Assembly: GCF_963422335.1 (NCBI RefSeq)
Contig: NZ_OY729424.1
Span: 6,262,001-6,326,000 of the forward strand
Origin: an uncultured Roseateles sp.
GTDB taxonomy: Bacteria; Pseudomonadota; Gammaproteobacteria; Burkholderiales; Burkholderiaceae_C
Direction of reading: 5' to 3'
Length of the DNA stretch: 64,000 nucleotides
Shown: positions 7,869 to 16,227 of the stretch, one piece after another
How positions within the stretch are numbered: the stretch's first letter is position 1
Layout of the letters: every line of letters begins with the position of its first letter
Translations under genes and position numbers: made by a program
The notes under the pieces: generated by a model
Databases searched by the model: none
What the model saw: only the letters and a program-made list of their open reading frames with translations
What the model was told of the DNA's origin: nothing

Positions 7869-8651
7869 TCAGGTCGCCACCGTGGCCGGCAGCAGCCGGT
7901 CATATTCGGTCTTGACCACCGCATAGCACTCGCAGGCGCGGCGCTCCAGGCCCTGGCGATCCAGCGCCGTGATGTGGCCGCGCCGGTAGCTGATCAGCCC
8001 CGCCTCCTGCAGGCGGCCGGCGGCCTCGGTCACGCCCTCGCGGCGCACGCCCAGCATATTGGCGATCAGCTCCTGCGTCATCACCAGCTCGTTGGTCGGC
8101 AGGCGGTCCAGGCTCAGCAGCAGCCAGCGGCACAGCTGCTGGTCCAGCGAATGGTGGCGGTTGCACACCGCGGTCTGCGACATCTGGGTGATCAGCGCCT
8201 GGGTGTAGCGCAGCAGCAGATGCAGCACCGGACCGGCACGATTGAACTCCTGCAGCATCAGATGGGACCTGAGCCGGAAGCCCTGGCCCGCGCTCTGCAC
8301 CACGGCGCGACTGGGCGTCGACTCGCCGCCCATGAACAGCGACACGCCGACCAGGCCTTCGTGGCCGACCACGGCGATCTCGGCCGAGGCACCGTCTTCC
8401 ATCACATACAGCAGCGACACGATGGCCGTGGTCGGAAAATAGACATGGCTCAGGTGGCCGCCGGACTCGTACAGCACCTGGCCCAGCGGCATGTCCACCG
8501 CTTCCAGCTGCGGCAGCCAGCGCGCCCACTCCTGCGGCGGCAGCGCGGCCAGCAGCTGGTTGCGTCGGGGGTCCGGAACATTCACCAGGGTGAGCCTCCG
8601 TGGACGCGCGGCGGAAGATGCGTCGCCGCTGTTGTCATTGACCAAGGCCAT
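7869..8651 (-). CDS. Crp/Fnr family transcription regulator, paralogue 1
   Basis: 260 residues: a Crp-type cyclic-nucleotide-binding beta-barrel fold (about 35-150; VLYESGG and YFPTTAIVSLLYVMEDG) and a C-terminal winged helix (about 170-245). The recognition helix reads LGVRREGVTEAAGRLQ. There is no N-terminal cysteine cluster, so it is not an oxygen-sensing FNR, and the Crp cAMP-contact residues are not evident; the signal is unknown. The sequence CNRHHSL before the DNA-binding domain is shared exactly with the paralogue at 19282-20013. ATG 8651 has a GAGG six bases upstream. A Crp/Fnr-like operator lies only 15 bases upstream of the ATG, suggesting repression of its own gene. Confidence 0.85.
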   Translation of the reverse strand: MALVNDNSGDASSAARPRRLTLVNVPDPRRNQLLAALPPQEWARWLPQLEAVDMPLGQVLYESGGHLSHVYFPTTAIVSLLYVMEDGASAEIAVVGHEGLVGVSLFMGGESTPSRAVVQSAGQGFRLRSHLMLQEFNRAGPVLHLLLRYTQALITQMSQTAVCNRHHSLDQQLCRWLLLSLDRLPTNELVMTQELIANMLGVRREGVTEAAGRLQEAGLISYRRGHITALDRQGLERRACECYAVVKTEYDRLLPATVAT

Positions 8652-8665
8652 GGATTACCTCACTG

Positions 8666-8684
8666 GGTGGGCTGGCGCACAGAC
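8666..8684. promoter_or_regulatory. Crp/Fnr-like operator (N6-GCACA-GAC), likely autoregulatory
   Basis: Bases 8666-8681 match TGTGC-N6-GCACA at eight of ten positions with a perfect right half and GAC flank. It sits about 22 bases (centre) before the ATG of the crp/fnr gene, where binding would block transcription or initiation. It also lies in the spacer shared with the divergent csbD-type gene. Confidence 0.5.
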
Positions 8685-8906
8685 GCCGGATCCCCACCGG
8701 ACGCAATATCCCGGCAGCGGTATCTGTTCCTACCCTAACACTTGCGGCCAGACGCCGACCTCAGCGGCACGGAGTTGATGCGGTAGGACAGCGCCCACAA
8801 ACAGATGCGGCACGAGCCGATTTCGGCCGAACCGCACCCCGCTTAGTCTTGATGCCACGGGCTGCCAAGGTGGCTCGCTTACCCTCAAGCAACCAAAGGA
8901 ACGACC

Positions 8907-9092
8907 ATGAACAAAGACCAAGTCAAGGGCACCGCCAAAGAGACCGTGGGCAAGGTGCAGGAGAAGCTCGGTGAAGTCATAGGCAACACCGACCAGCAAG
9001 TCAAGGGCATAGCCAAGCAGATCGAAGGCAAGACCCAGCAAATCGTGGGCGACGCCAAAGAGATGCTGAAAGACGCCAAGCACAAGGCTTGA
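8907..9092 (+). CDS. CsbD family general stress protein
   Basis: 61-residue, highly charged, Lys/Gln-rich helical protein with the CsbD pattern: MNKDQVKGTAKETVGKVQEK, then a repeat-like second half with VKGIAKQIEGKTQQ. CsbD-like proteins are small, soluble stress-response proteins found in many bacteria; their molecular function is not known. AAAGGA precedes the ATG. The gene is transcribed divergently from crp/fnr paralogue 1 across 255 bases that contain a Crp/Fnr-like operator and no other gene I can see. A clear terminator follows. Confidence 0.85.
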   Translation: MNKDQVKGTAKETVGKVQEKLGEVIGNTDQQVKGIAKQIEGKTQQIVGDAKEMLKDAKHKA

Positions 9093-9106
9093 GCGTGTTC
9101 TGATCG

Positions 9107-9142
9107 GAGGCTGCGGCGCGAGTTGCAGCCTCTTCTTGTTTT
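9107..9142 (+). terminator. intrinsic terminator after the CsbD gene
   Basis: GAGGCTGC (9107-9114) pairs perfectly with GCAGCCTC (9125-9132) around a ten-base loop, followed by TTCTTGTTTT. It starts 15 bases past the CsbD stop codon. Confidence 0.8.
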
Positions 9143-9162
9143 GCCGACCTTCGGGAGCACCC

Positions 9163-9420
9163 ATGTCGCATCCAGCATTCTTCCATGCAGACACCGGCAC
9201 GGTGCGCTTCTGGGTCCAGATCGAAACGCAGTGGGTGGGCGCCAGCGTCAGCAGCGCCACCCTGCACTACCGCTACCGCCCTACCGAACAGGGCGATGAC
9301 CCGCTGGAAACCTATCAACGGCATGAACAGGACCTGGCCGCGGCGGTGCGCCACCGTGTGGCCGGTGGCTCGATCGAGCCGGTGATGCTGCGCGAGTACG
9401 ACCTGCGCAACGCGGCCTGA
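9163..9420 (+). CDS. small protein, possibly DUF1488 family
   Basis: 85 residues. The N-terminus (HPAFFHADTGTVRFWVQI) and the ending (IEPVMLREYDLRN) resemble small proteins of the DUF1488 type, whose function is unknown; I hold that assignment loosely. No signal peptide or membrane segment. Start ATG 9163 follows GGGAGCACCC; an in-frame TTG at 9136 lies inside the U-tract of the upstream terminator and is rejected. Convergent with arcC five bases away. Confidence 0.55.
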   Translation: MSHPAFFHADTGTVRFWVQIETQWVGASVSSATLHYRYRPTEQGDDPLETYQRHEQDLAAAVRHRVAGGSIEPVMLREYDLRNAA

Positions 9421-9425
9421 TTCCG

Positions 9426-10349
9426 TCAAGCCAGGCTGGCGGCGCCTGCCGGGCTGACCTGCGTGCCGGCCTCGCCGCGCAACATGGCCTCGATACGGTC
9501 CAGCGACCCTATCACCGCACGCCGGCCGGTGGCACGCACAAAGGCACAGGCGGCCTCGACCTTGGGCGCCATGGAGCCGGCCGGGAAGCGCACCGGCGCC
9601 AACGCCTCGGGTGCCACATGGCCGACGGCGCGCTGGGCGGGCAGGCCGAAGTCCAGGTAGACCGCGTCGACATCGGTGGCGATGACCAGGCAGTCCGCGC
9701 CCAGGTCGCGCGCCAGCAGGCTGGAGCAGGCGTCCTTGTCGATCACTGCTTCGACGCCGTGTAGCCTGCCCTGCGCATCGGCCGCCACCGGAATGCCGCC
9801 GCCTCCCGCGGCCACCACCAGCGCGCCCTGGGCCAGCAACCATTCGATCGGTTGAAGGCCCAGCACCGACCGCGGCGCCGGTGAGGGCACGACGCGACGG
9901 AAGTACTTGCCGTCGGCTGCCATCGTCCAGCCCTGCTCGGCCGCGATGCGCGCTGACTCGGCCTCGGTGTAGACCGGGCCTATCGGCTTGGTAGGCGAGG
10001 CAAAGGCCGGGTCGGCCAGATCGACGCCGATGCGCGTCATCAAGGTTGCCACCACGCGTTCGGGCAGCAGATTGCTCAGCTCCTGCTCCAGCAGGTAGCC
10101 GATCATGCCGTCGGTCTGTGCCCCCAGCACATCGAGCGGATAGGTCTGCACCGCGGCATAGGCGGCCGACTGCAGGGCCAGCAGGCCGACCTGGGGGCCA
10201 TTGCCGTGGGTCAGCACCAGCTCGTTGCCCGGTGCCACCAGCGCGATCTGCGCGGCCGCGCGGCAGATATTGGCCAGCTGATTGCCTGCGCTCAAGTCCT
10301 GGCCCCGGCGCAGCAGCGCGTTGCCGCCCAGCGCGATGACCAGCTTCAT
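9426..10349 (-). CDS. arcC: carbamate kinase
   Basis: 307 residues, usual length for the family. Catalyses carbamoyl phosphate + ADP to ATP + carbamate, the energy-yielding last step of arginine deiminase fermentation, in the cytosol. The amino-acid kinase fold is clear: N-terminal VIALGGNALL (residues 4-13), LVLTHGNGPQVG, VVAAGGGGIPV and the C-terminal VRFPAGSMAPKVEAA segment. Its ATG (10347-10349) overlaps the arcB TGA (10346-10348) as ATGA, so translation is coupled. Last gene of arcDABC. Confidence 0.95.
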   Translation of the reverse strand: MKLVIALGGNALLRRGQDLSAGNQLANICRAAAQIALVAPGNELVLTHGNGPQVGLLALQSAAYAAVQTYPLDVLGAQTDGMIGYLLEQELSNLLPERVVATLMTRIGVDLADPAFASPTKPIGPVYTEAESARIAAEQGWTMAADGKYFRRVVPSPAPRSVLGLQPIEWLLAQGALVVAAGGGGIPVAADAQGRLHGVEAVIDKDACSSLLARDLGADCLVIATDVDAVYLDFGLPAQRAVGHVAPEALAPVRFPAGSMAPKVEAACAFVRATGRRAVIGSLDRIEAMLRGEAGTQVSPAGAASLA

Positions 10350-11344
10350 GCCAGCGTGGCCACCAGCACCGCCTTGATGGTGTGCACCCGGTTCTCGGCC
10401 TGGGTGAAGACGATGGATGCCTCGGACTCGAACACCTCGTCGGTGACCTCCAGCGCCGTCAGGCCGAACTGTTCGTGCAGCTGGCGGCCCAGCTCGGTGT
10501 CGAGATTGTGCAGAGCCGGCAGGCAGTGCATGAACTTGGACCGCGGCTTGCCGGTGGCCTGCATCAGCGCCGGCGTCACCTGGTAGGGCAGCAACTGGTC
10601 GATGCGCTGCTTCCACACCTCCTGCGGCTCGCCCATCGACACCCAGACATCGGTGTAGACGAAGTCGGCCCGCGCCACCGCCATCAAGGGGTCGCTGACG
10701 ATGGTGATACGGGCTCCGGTGCGCTCGGCCAGTGTGTGCATGCGCGCCACCAGCTCGGCCGGCGGCTGCAGGCCGGGCGGCGCGGCAATGCGCACATCCA
10801 TGCCCATCTGCACGCCGCCGATCAACAGCGAGCACCCCATATTGAAGCGGGCATCGCCGATGTAGCAGAACACCAGCTCGTGCAGCGGCTTCTCGCCGAA
10901 CTCCTCCATCGTCAGCAGGTCGGCGAGGATTTGCGTCGGGTGCGACTCATCGGTCAGCCCATTCCAGACCGGTACGTGCGAGAAGCGCGCCAGCTCTTCG
11001 ACCACGCTCTGGTGGAAGCCGCGGTATTCGATGCCGTCGTACATGCGACCCAGCACGCGGGCGGTGTCCTTCAGCGATTCCTTGTGGCCGATCTGCGAGC
11101 TGGCCGGGTCGATGTAGGTGACGTGAGCGCCCTGGTCGTGGGCCGCCACCTCGAAGGCGCAACGCGTGCGCGTCGAGGCCTTCTCGAACACCAGGGCGAT
11201 GTTCTTGCGATTCAGGCGCTGGATCTCGTTGCCGGCATATTTGGCGCGCTTCAGCTCGGCCGCCAGATCCAGCAGATAGCGGATATCGCGCGGCTCGAAG
11301 TCGGCCAGGTCGAGCAGGGAACGGTTGCGCAGATTGAAGCTCAT
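10346..11344 (-). CDS. arcB: ornithine carbamoyltransferase, catabolic
   Basis: 332 residues. In this operon it works in the catabolic direction, converting citrulline + phosphate to ornithine + carbamoyl phosphate. Carbamoyl-phosphate motif KASTRTRCAFEVA (residues 54-66), HPTQILADLLT, and the ornithine-binding MHCLPALHN are all intact. Located 24 bases after arcA and overlapping arcC. Being in an arc operon argues for the catabolic rather than the biosynthetic (argF) enzyme. Confidence 0.95.
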   Translation of the reverse strand: MSFNLRNRSLLDLADFEPRDIRYLLDLAAELKRAKYAGNEIQRLNRKNIALVFEKASTRTRCAFEVAAHDQGAHVTYIDPASSQIGHKESLKDTARVLGRMYDGIEYRGFHQSVVEELARFSHVPVWNGLTDESHPTQILADLLTMEEFGEKPLHELVFCYIGDARFNMGCSLLIGGVQMGMDVRIAAPPGLQPPAELVARMHTLAERTGARITIVSDPLMAVARADFVYTDVWVSMGEPQEVWKQRIDQLLPYQVTPALMQATGKPRSKFMHCLPALHNLDTELGRQLHEQFGLTALEVTDEVFESEASIVFTQAENRVHTIKAVLVATLA

Positions 11345-11368
11345 GGGATCACCTTGTTGGGACTGTCG

Positions 11369-12586
11369 TCAGAGAGGATCGCGCTGAACGGGGCAACTCA
11401 TGCAATGGCTGCCGCCGCGCCCGCGCCCCAGCTCGCTGCTGGGAATCGTGATCACCTCGACCCCGGCCTTGCGCAGCAGGGTGTTGGTGTAGACGTTGCG
11501 GTTGTAGGCCACCACCAGGCCCGGGGCCAGGGCCAGCACATTGTTGCCATCGTCCCATTGCTCGCGCTCGGCCTCGAAGCCGTCGCCGCCGGTATGGACC
11601 ACGCGCAAGGCCTTGAGGCCCATGGCCTCGGCGACCACGGTCAGGAAGGGCTGGGCTTCGGCGCGCACATCCAGCCCACCATCGGTCTCGCCGGGCCGCA
11701 GGCTGAAGGCACGGATCTCGGCCACCACCTCGGGGAAGACGGTGACCAGATCGCGGTCGCAAAAGGTGAAGACCGTGTCCAGATGCATGGCACCGCGGGA
11801 CTTGGGCAGCTGCGCGGCAATCACCCGGCTGGCCGCACCTTGCGCGAACAGGCGCCGCGCCAGCTGGCTCACCGCCTGCGGCGAGCTGCGCTCGCCCATG
11901 CCGATCAGCACCAGGCCATTGCCCAGCGGCATCACGTCGCCGCCTTCGATCGAGGCCTGGCCGTGGCCACGGTCGGGGTCGCCCCACCACTCGGTCACCT
12001 GGCCCTTGAAAGCCGGGTGGAAGCGATAGACGGCCGTCATCAGCAGCGTCTCGTGGCGGCGCGCCGGCCAGTACATCGCGCCAAGCACCGCGCCGCTGCC
12101 GATCCAGCAGCTGGAGTCGCGGGTGAACAGGGTGTTGGGCAGCGGCGGCAAGAGAAAGTCCGCCGCACCCAGGCATTGCGCGCTGAGGCCCGGCACCGCG
12201 AACGGCAGCTCGCCGCGCAGCAGGCCACCGATCAGATACTCGGCCAGCTTCTGCGGCGTCAGCGCTTCCAGCCAGGGCCGCAACTCGGCCGCGGCCTCGG
12301 GGTCGATGAAGTCGGGGCCCAGCTTGCGGTCCAGCAGCCAGGCGCGGGGCTCGGGCAGTGCCACGACCTCGGCCAGCAGCTGGTGCAGCTCCAGCACCTC
12401 GACACCGCGCTCGCCCATGGCATTGCTGAACACATGGTGGTCGTTGCGCGCCTGCGAGACCCACAGCACGTCATCGAACAACAGCTCCTTGCAATTGGCC
12501 GGGGTCAGGCGGGCCTGCGCCAGGCCGGGCCGGCAGACCAGCACCTTGCGCAGAACACCCACTTCGGAATGCACACCCAATGTCAT
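11369..12586 (-). CDS. arcA: arginine deiminase
   Basis: 405 residues, usual length. Hydrolyses L-arginine to citrulline + ammonia, the first step of the deiminase pathway, in the cytosol. Conserved pieces: LPNTLFTRDSSCW, SIEGGDVMPLG, MHLDTVFTF and the C-terminal GGSHCMSCP, whose first cysteine (Cys395) is the catalytic nucleophile. The catalytic histidine is in MHLDT and the acidic partners are in the FTRD and EGGD motifs. Lies between arcD (17 bases upstream) and arcB. Confidence 0.95.
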   Translation of the reverse strand: MTLGVHSEVGVLRKVLVCRPGLAQARLTPANCKELLFDDVLWVSQARNDHHVFSNAMGERGVEVLELHQLLAEVVALPEPRAWLLDRKLGPDFIDPEAAAELRPWLEALTPQKLAEYLIGGLLRGELPFAVPGLSAQCLGAADFLLPPLPNTLFTRDSSCWIGSGAVLGAMYWPARRHETLLMTAVYRFHPAFKGQVTEWWGDPDRGHGQASIEGGDVMPLGNGLVLIGMGERSSPQAVSQLARRLFAQGAASRVIAAQLPKSRGAMHLDTVFTFCDRDLVTVFPEVVAEIRAFSLRPGETDGGLDVRAEAQPFLTVVAEAMGLKALRVVHTGGDGFEAEREQWDDGNNVLALAPGLVVAYNRNVYTNTLLRKAGVEVITIPSSELGRGRGGSHCMSCPVQRDPL

Positions 12587-12602
12587 CTCATCTCTCCAGA
12601 GT

Positions 12603-14081
12603 TCACAGCGTCAGCTTGCCCGCGCTCAACCAGTAGCCGGACAGCAAGCTCAGCGCGACCAGGCCCGCAAACAACGCCCATTCGAAGCCGCGGAACAGCG
12701 GCTGGCCCTGCTCGCGCTTGGCCAGCAGATAGACCAGCGCACCGGGGGCGTAAAGCAGGGCGCTGAGCAGCAGGTACTTCGGGCCGGCCGCGTACAACAG
12801 CCAGACGCAATAGACGGTGGCCAGCGCGGTGATGGGCAGATCAACGGCCCGCGCCGTGCCCTCAGCACCCTCCTTGCGCAGCGACAGCAGCAGCCCGTAG
12901 AGGGCGCTGAACAGATAGGGCAGCAGAATCATCGCGGTGGACAGCGAGATCAGCGCCAGGTACGAGGCCTTTGAGAAAAGTGTCACGAGCAGGAACAGCT
13001 GCACCATGCCGCTGGTCAGCCACATCGCATGGGCCGGCACGCCCTGCGCGTTCTGCCTGGCCAGGGCCTTGGGCATCACACCATCCCCGGCCGGCGTGAA
13101 CAGCGATTCGGCGGCCAGCAGGGTCCAGGCCAGGAAGCCGCCACCGACCGAAACGATCACGCCGACATAGATCAGCACCGCCCCCCAGCTGCCGACGGCT
13201 TTTTCCAGCACGCCCGCCATCGACGGATTCTTCAGCCCGGCGAGATCGGGCTGGCTCATGATGCCCAGCGACAGCAGCGACACCGCCATCAGCAGCGCCA
13301 GGGTGATCAGGAAGCCGGCGATCGTCGCCTTGCCCACATCTTCGCGTTTGCGCGCACGGGCCGAGTAGACGCTGGCGCCCTCGATGCCGATGAACACCCA
13401 GACGGTGACCAGCATCGTGCTCTTGACCTGATCCAGCACCGAGCCCAGCTTGGCATCACCCCACAGGCTCAGGCTGAACACATCGACCTGGAAGGCCAGG
13501 GCCACCAGCACGATGAACAGCAGCAGAGGCAGTACCTTGGCCACGGTGACGACGGCATTCAGCACCGCCGCGCCCTTGATGCCCTTGAGCACCAGGCCGT
13601 GCACGACCCACAGCACGACCGAGGCACCGATCACCGCCGCCGTGGTATTGCCCTCGCCAAAGGCCGGGAAGAAATAGCCCAGGGCGCCAAAGGCCGCGAC
13701 CAGGTATCCGACATTGCCCAGCCAGGCGCTGACCCAGTAGCCCCAGGCCGAGTTGAAGCCGACATAGTCGCCGGCGATTGCGCGGGCATAGGCGTAGACG
13801 CCGTTGTTCAGCGCAGGCTTGCGCAGCGCAATCATCTGATACAGCAGGGCCAGGCTCAGCATGCCCACGCCGGTGATCAGCCAGCCTATCAGCACCGCCC
13901 CGGCGCCGGCGCCGGCCGCCATGTTCTGCGGCAGACCGAAGATGCCGCTGCCGATAATGGAGCCCACGACCAGGGCGGTCAGCAGGCCCAGCGAGAGCCC
14001 GGCCGGTGCGGCAGCCGCCGCAGACGCCGTGGCGTTATCAGGTAATGCGGCAGGAGTGGCTTGGGATGTCAGCGTGCTCAT
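12603..14081 (-). CDS. arcD: arginine/ornithine antiporter
   Basis: 492-residue APC-family transporter with about twelve hydrophobic segments. The first segment carries the substrate-site motif GSIIGSGIFGLPQNMAAG typical of basic amino acid antiporters. It brings in arginine and exports ornithine, so the pathway yields ATP without net carrier cost. First gene of arcDABC; AAAGGA lies before the ATG. The 174-base upstream spacer holds an FNR-type box centred about 63 bases before the ATG and a Crp/Fnr-like operator further up. The first 27 residues are a soluble Ala/Thr-rich tail. Confidence 0.9.
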   Translation of the reverse strand: MSTLTSQATPAALPDNATASAAAAAPAGLSLGLLTALVVGSIIGSGIFGLPQNMAAGAGAGAVLIGWLITGVGMLSLALLYQMIALRKPALNNGVYAYARAIAGDYVGFNSAWGYWVSAWLGNVGYLVAAFGALGYFFPAFGEGNTTAAVIGASVVLWVVHGLVLKGIKGAAVLNAVVTVAKVLPLLLFIVLVALAFQVDVFSLSLWGDAKLGSVLDQVKSTMLVTVWVFIGIEGASVYSARARKREDVGKATIAGFLITLALLMAVSLLSLGIMSQPDLAGLKNPSMAGVLEKAVGSWGAVLIYVGVIVSVGGGFLAWTLLAAESLFTPAGDGVMPKALARQNAQGVPAHAMWLTSGMVQLFLLVTLFSKASYLALISLSTAMILLPYLFSALYGLLLSLRKEGAEGTARAVDLPITALATVYCVWLLYAAGPKYLLLSALLYAPGALVYLLAKREQGQPLFRGFEWALFAGLVALSLLSGYWLSAGKLTL

Positions 14082-14137
14082 CGTGATCCTTTCGTGGCCT
14101 CGGGCGCTGATGATCGCGATGCTGGCAGCGGCTGGTA

Positions 14138-14151
14138 TTGATCTACATCAT
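14138..14151. promoter_or_regulatory. FNR/ANR-type box upstream of arcDABC
   Basis: TTGAT-CTAC-ATCAT matches the TTGAT-N4-ATCAA FNR box at nine of ten positions. Its centre is about 63 bases before the arcD ATG; at -41.5 it would give a transcript starting about 22 bases before the ATG. ANR control of arcDABC by low oxygen is well established in Pseudomonas, so the site fits the gene set. Confidence 0.7.
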
Positions 14152-14194
14152 TCGACGCAATTCATGCTTGATAGTGATAAAAACGAGCGAACTC

Positions 14195-14213
14195 GTCTGT
14201 CTGCCAGCGCACG
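14195..14213. promoter_or_regulatory. Crp/Fnr-like operator upstream of arcD
   Basis: GTC-TGTCT-GCCAGC-GCACG, seven of ten half-site positions plus the GTC flank and the common spacer GCCAGC. The centre is about 124 bases before arcD, roughly 60 bases beyond the FNR box, a class I position. The convergent neighbour ends at 14256, so arcD is the only gene it can serve. Confidence 0.45.
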
Positions 14214-14255
14214 TTTCGAGGCAGGTCCAGCGCCGCCAGCCGCCCAGCCCTTCCC

Positions 14256-15461
14256 TTACTCATGCCGCAACGCCTCGATCGGATTGAGCTGCGCTGCCCG
14301 CCGCGCCGGCACAAAGCCGAAGACCACGCCTATCGCTGCCGAGAAGGCGAAGGACAGCAGATTGATCGCCGGATCGAACAGATAGGGCAGGCCCATCAGC
14401 TGGGCCAGCAGGATCGAGGCAATCGTCGCCAGCGCAATACCCATCAACCCGCCGAGTGCGGCCAGCACCACCGCCTCGATCAGGAACTGCAAGAGCACCT
14501 CGCGCTCCAGCGCGCCAATGGCCAGGCGCACACCGATCTCGCGGGTGCGCTCGCTCACACTCACCAGCATGATGTTCATGATGCCTATGCCGCCCACCAG
14601 CAGGCTCACCGCGGCCACGGCACCCAGCAGCGTGGTCATGATCTGCGTCGTGCCCGACAGGGTGTCGGCGATCTGCTTGGTGTCGAGGATGTTGAAGTTG
14701 CTCTCGTCGCCGGCGCTGAGCTTGCGGCGTTCGCGCAGCAGCTCGGTCAGGCCGGTCTTCAGGCGTTCGCTGTCGGTGTCGTCCTGCATGGACACCAGCA
14801 GGGTAGAAATGCGCTGGTTGCCGGTGACGCGGCGCTGCAGGGTGTGCAGCGGCACCAGCACCATATCGTCCTGGTCATTGCCCATCGCGCCCTGCCCCTT
14901 GGAGGCCAGCACGCCGATGATCTCGCAGCTGAACTGCTTGACGCGCAGCTGCGCGCCGAGCGCCGGCAGGCTGCCGAACAGCTCGCGGCGCGGCGTCTCG
15001 CCGATCAGGCAGACGGCGGCGCCGGCGCGCAGCTCGGCGTCGCTGAAGATGCGGCCGCTGGCCAGTTTCCAGTTGCTGGTGTCGAAGTAGGCATTACTGC
15101 TGCCGGTCACGCTGCTGGCCCAGTTGCGGCCGTTGGCGATCACCGTCACGCCGGTGCGCACCTCGGGCGCCACCGCCTTGACGCCGCCGATCTGCGCGGC
15201 AATCGCCTCGATGTCGGACTCCTTGAAGCTGGGCGCGCCGCCGGCCCCGCCCGGGCCCTGGCGCTGGCCCGGCCGCACCATCAGCAAGTTGCTGCCCAGG
15301 CCGGCGATCTGGTCCTGCACCGACTGGGTCGCACCCTTGCCCAGCGTCACCATGGTGATCACGGCGCTGACACCGATGACGATGCCCAGAATGGTCAGGA
15401 AGGAGCGCAGCAGATTGCGGCGGATCTCGCGCAGCGCCAGCAGCAGTGAATTGAGCAGCAT
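14256..15461 (-). CDS. MacB-type ABC exporter permease
   Basis: 401 residues. The FtsX/MacB topology is visible: a first membrane segment (about 18-40, RSFLTILGIVIGVSAVITM), a large periplasmic domain (about 45-270), then three membrane segments near the C-terminus (SLLVGGIGIMNIML; LAALGGLMGIALATIASIL; LLSFAFSAAIGVVFGF). The ending PARRAAQLNPIEALRHE is the standard MacB C-terminus. In E. coli MacB the ATPase is fused to this permease; here it is a separate gene ten bases upstream. With the adaptor and outer-membrane factor in the same operon it forms a tripartite exporter, of antibiotics, toxins or peptides by family precedent. Start ATG 15461 rather than an upstream frame start inside the ATPase gene. 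Confidence 0.88.
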   Translation of the reverse strand: MLLNSLLLALREIRRNLLRSFLTILGIVIGVSAVITMVTLGKGATQSVQDQIAGLGSNLLMVRPGQRQGPGGAGGAPSFKESDIEAIAAQIGGVKAVAPEVRTGVTVIANGRNWASSVTGSSNAYFDTSNWKLASGRIFSDAELRAGAAVCLIGETPRRELFGSLPALGAQLRVKQFSCEIIGVLASKGQGAMGNDQDDMVLVPLHTLQRRVTGNQRISTLLVSMQDDTDSERLKTGLTELLRERRKLSAGDESNFNILDTKQIADTLSGTTQIMTTLLGAVAAVSLLVGGIGIMNIMLVSVSERTREIGVRLAIGALEREVLLQFLIEAVVLAALGGLMGIALATIASILLAQLMGLPYLFDPAINLLSFAFSAAIGVVFGFVPARRAAQLNPIEALRHE

Positions 15462-15471
15462 CGCTGAGTCC

Positions 15472-16227
15472 TCAGGCCGGCACGGCGGCGGCTGTGGTGG
15501 CAAAGGCCTTGCCGATCGGATGCGGATTGGCCTCGTCGCTGGCGATCTGGCCATCGACAAAGCGCACCAGGCGCTTGGCATAGGCGGCCATATCGGGCTC
15601 GTGAGTGACCATCACCACGGTGATGCCGCGCTCGACGTTGAGGCTTTGCAGCAGGTCCATGATCTCGCCGCTGCGGGCGGTGTCCAGGTTGCCGGTGGGC
15701 TCGTCGGCCAGCAGCACGGCGGGCTGGGTGACGATGGCCCGCGCAATCGCCACGCGCTGCTGCTGGCCACCCGACAGCTCGGCCGGCGTGTGCGTCTCCC
15801 AGCCGGCCAGGCCCACCGAGGCCAGCGCCTCCAGCGCCGCCTGGTGGCGCACCGCCGCGCTCTCGCCGCGGTAGAGCAGCGGCAGCTCGACGTTCTCCTG
15901 CGCCGAGGTGCGGGCCAGCAGGTTGTAGCCCTGGAACACAAAGCCGAGGAAGCGCCGGCGCAGCCGCGCGCGCTGGTCGCGCGACAAGCGCTCGACATGC
16001 ACGCCCTGGAACAGGTACTCGCCCGCCGAAGGCGTGTCCAGGCAGCCCAGCGTGTTCATCGCCGTCGACTTGCCCGAGCCGCTGGGGCCCATCACGGCAA
16101 TGAACTCGCCGGCATGGATGTCCAGATCAATGCCCTTGAGCGCCATCAGCTGTGCCTGGCCCTCGCCATAGACCTTGGTGATGCCGCGCAGGCGAATCAG
16201 CGGCGGGCTGTCGGCCGACCCGCTCAT
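15472..16227 (-). CDS. ABC exporter ATPase, MacB/LolD-type
   Basis: 251 residues. Walker A GPSGSGKST (about 47-55), Q-loop in VFQGYNLL, signature LSGGQQQR, Walker B VLLADEPTGNLD and the H-loop VTHEP. Closest by pattern to the MacB/LolD ATPase group, which works mechanically from the cytoplasmic side rather than moving substrate across the inner membrane. ATG overlaps the stop of the adaptor gene (16224-16227). Confidence 0.9.
   Translation of the reverse strand: MSGSADSPPLIRLRGITKVYGEGQAQLMALKGIDLDIHAGEFIAVMGPSGSGKSTAMNTLGCLDTPSAGEYLFQGVHVERLSRDQRARLRRRFLGFVFQGYNLLARTSAQENVELPLLYRGESAAVRHQAALEALASVGLAGWETHTPAELSGGQQQRVAIARAIVTQPAVLLADEPTGNLDTARSGEIMDLLQSLNVERGITVVMVTHEPDMAAYAKRLVRFVDGQIASDEANPHPIGKAFATTAAAVPA

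Noticed and set aside
8788..8806. Possible further Crp/Fnr-like site before the CsbD gene (GCGC and ACAGA pieces).
   Set aside because: Only about six of ten core positions match; not better than chance in GC-rich DNA.
10382..12766. Long plus-strand open frame opposite arcB and arcA.
   Set aside because: Low-complexity His/Gln/Gly composition; the opposite strand encodes intact enzymes.
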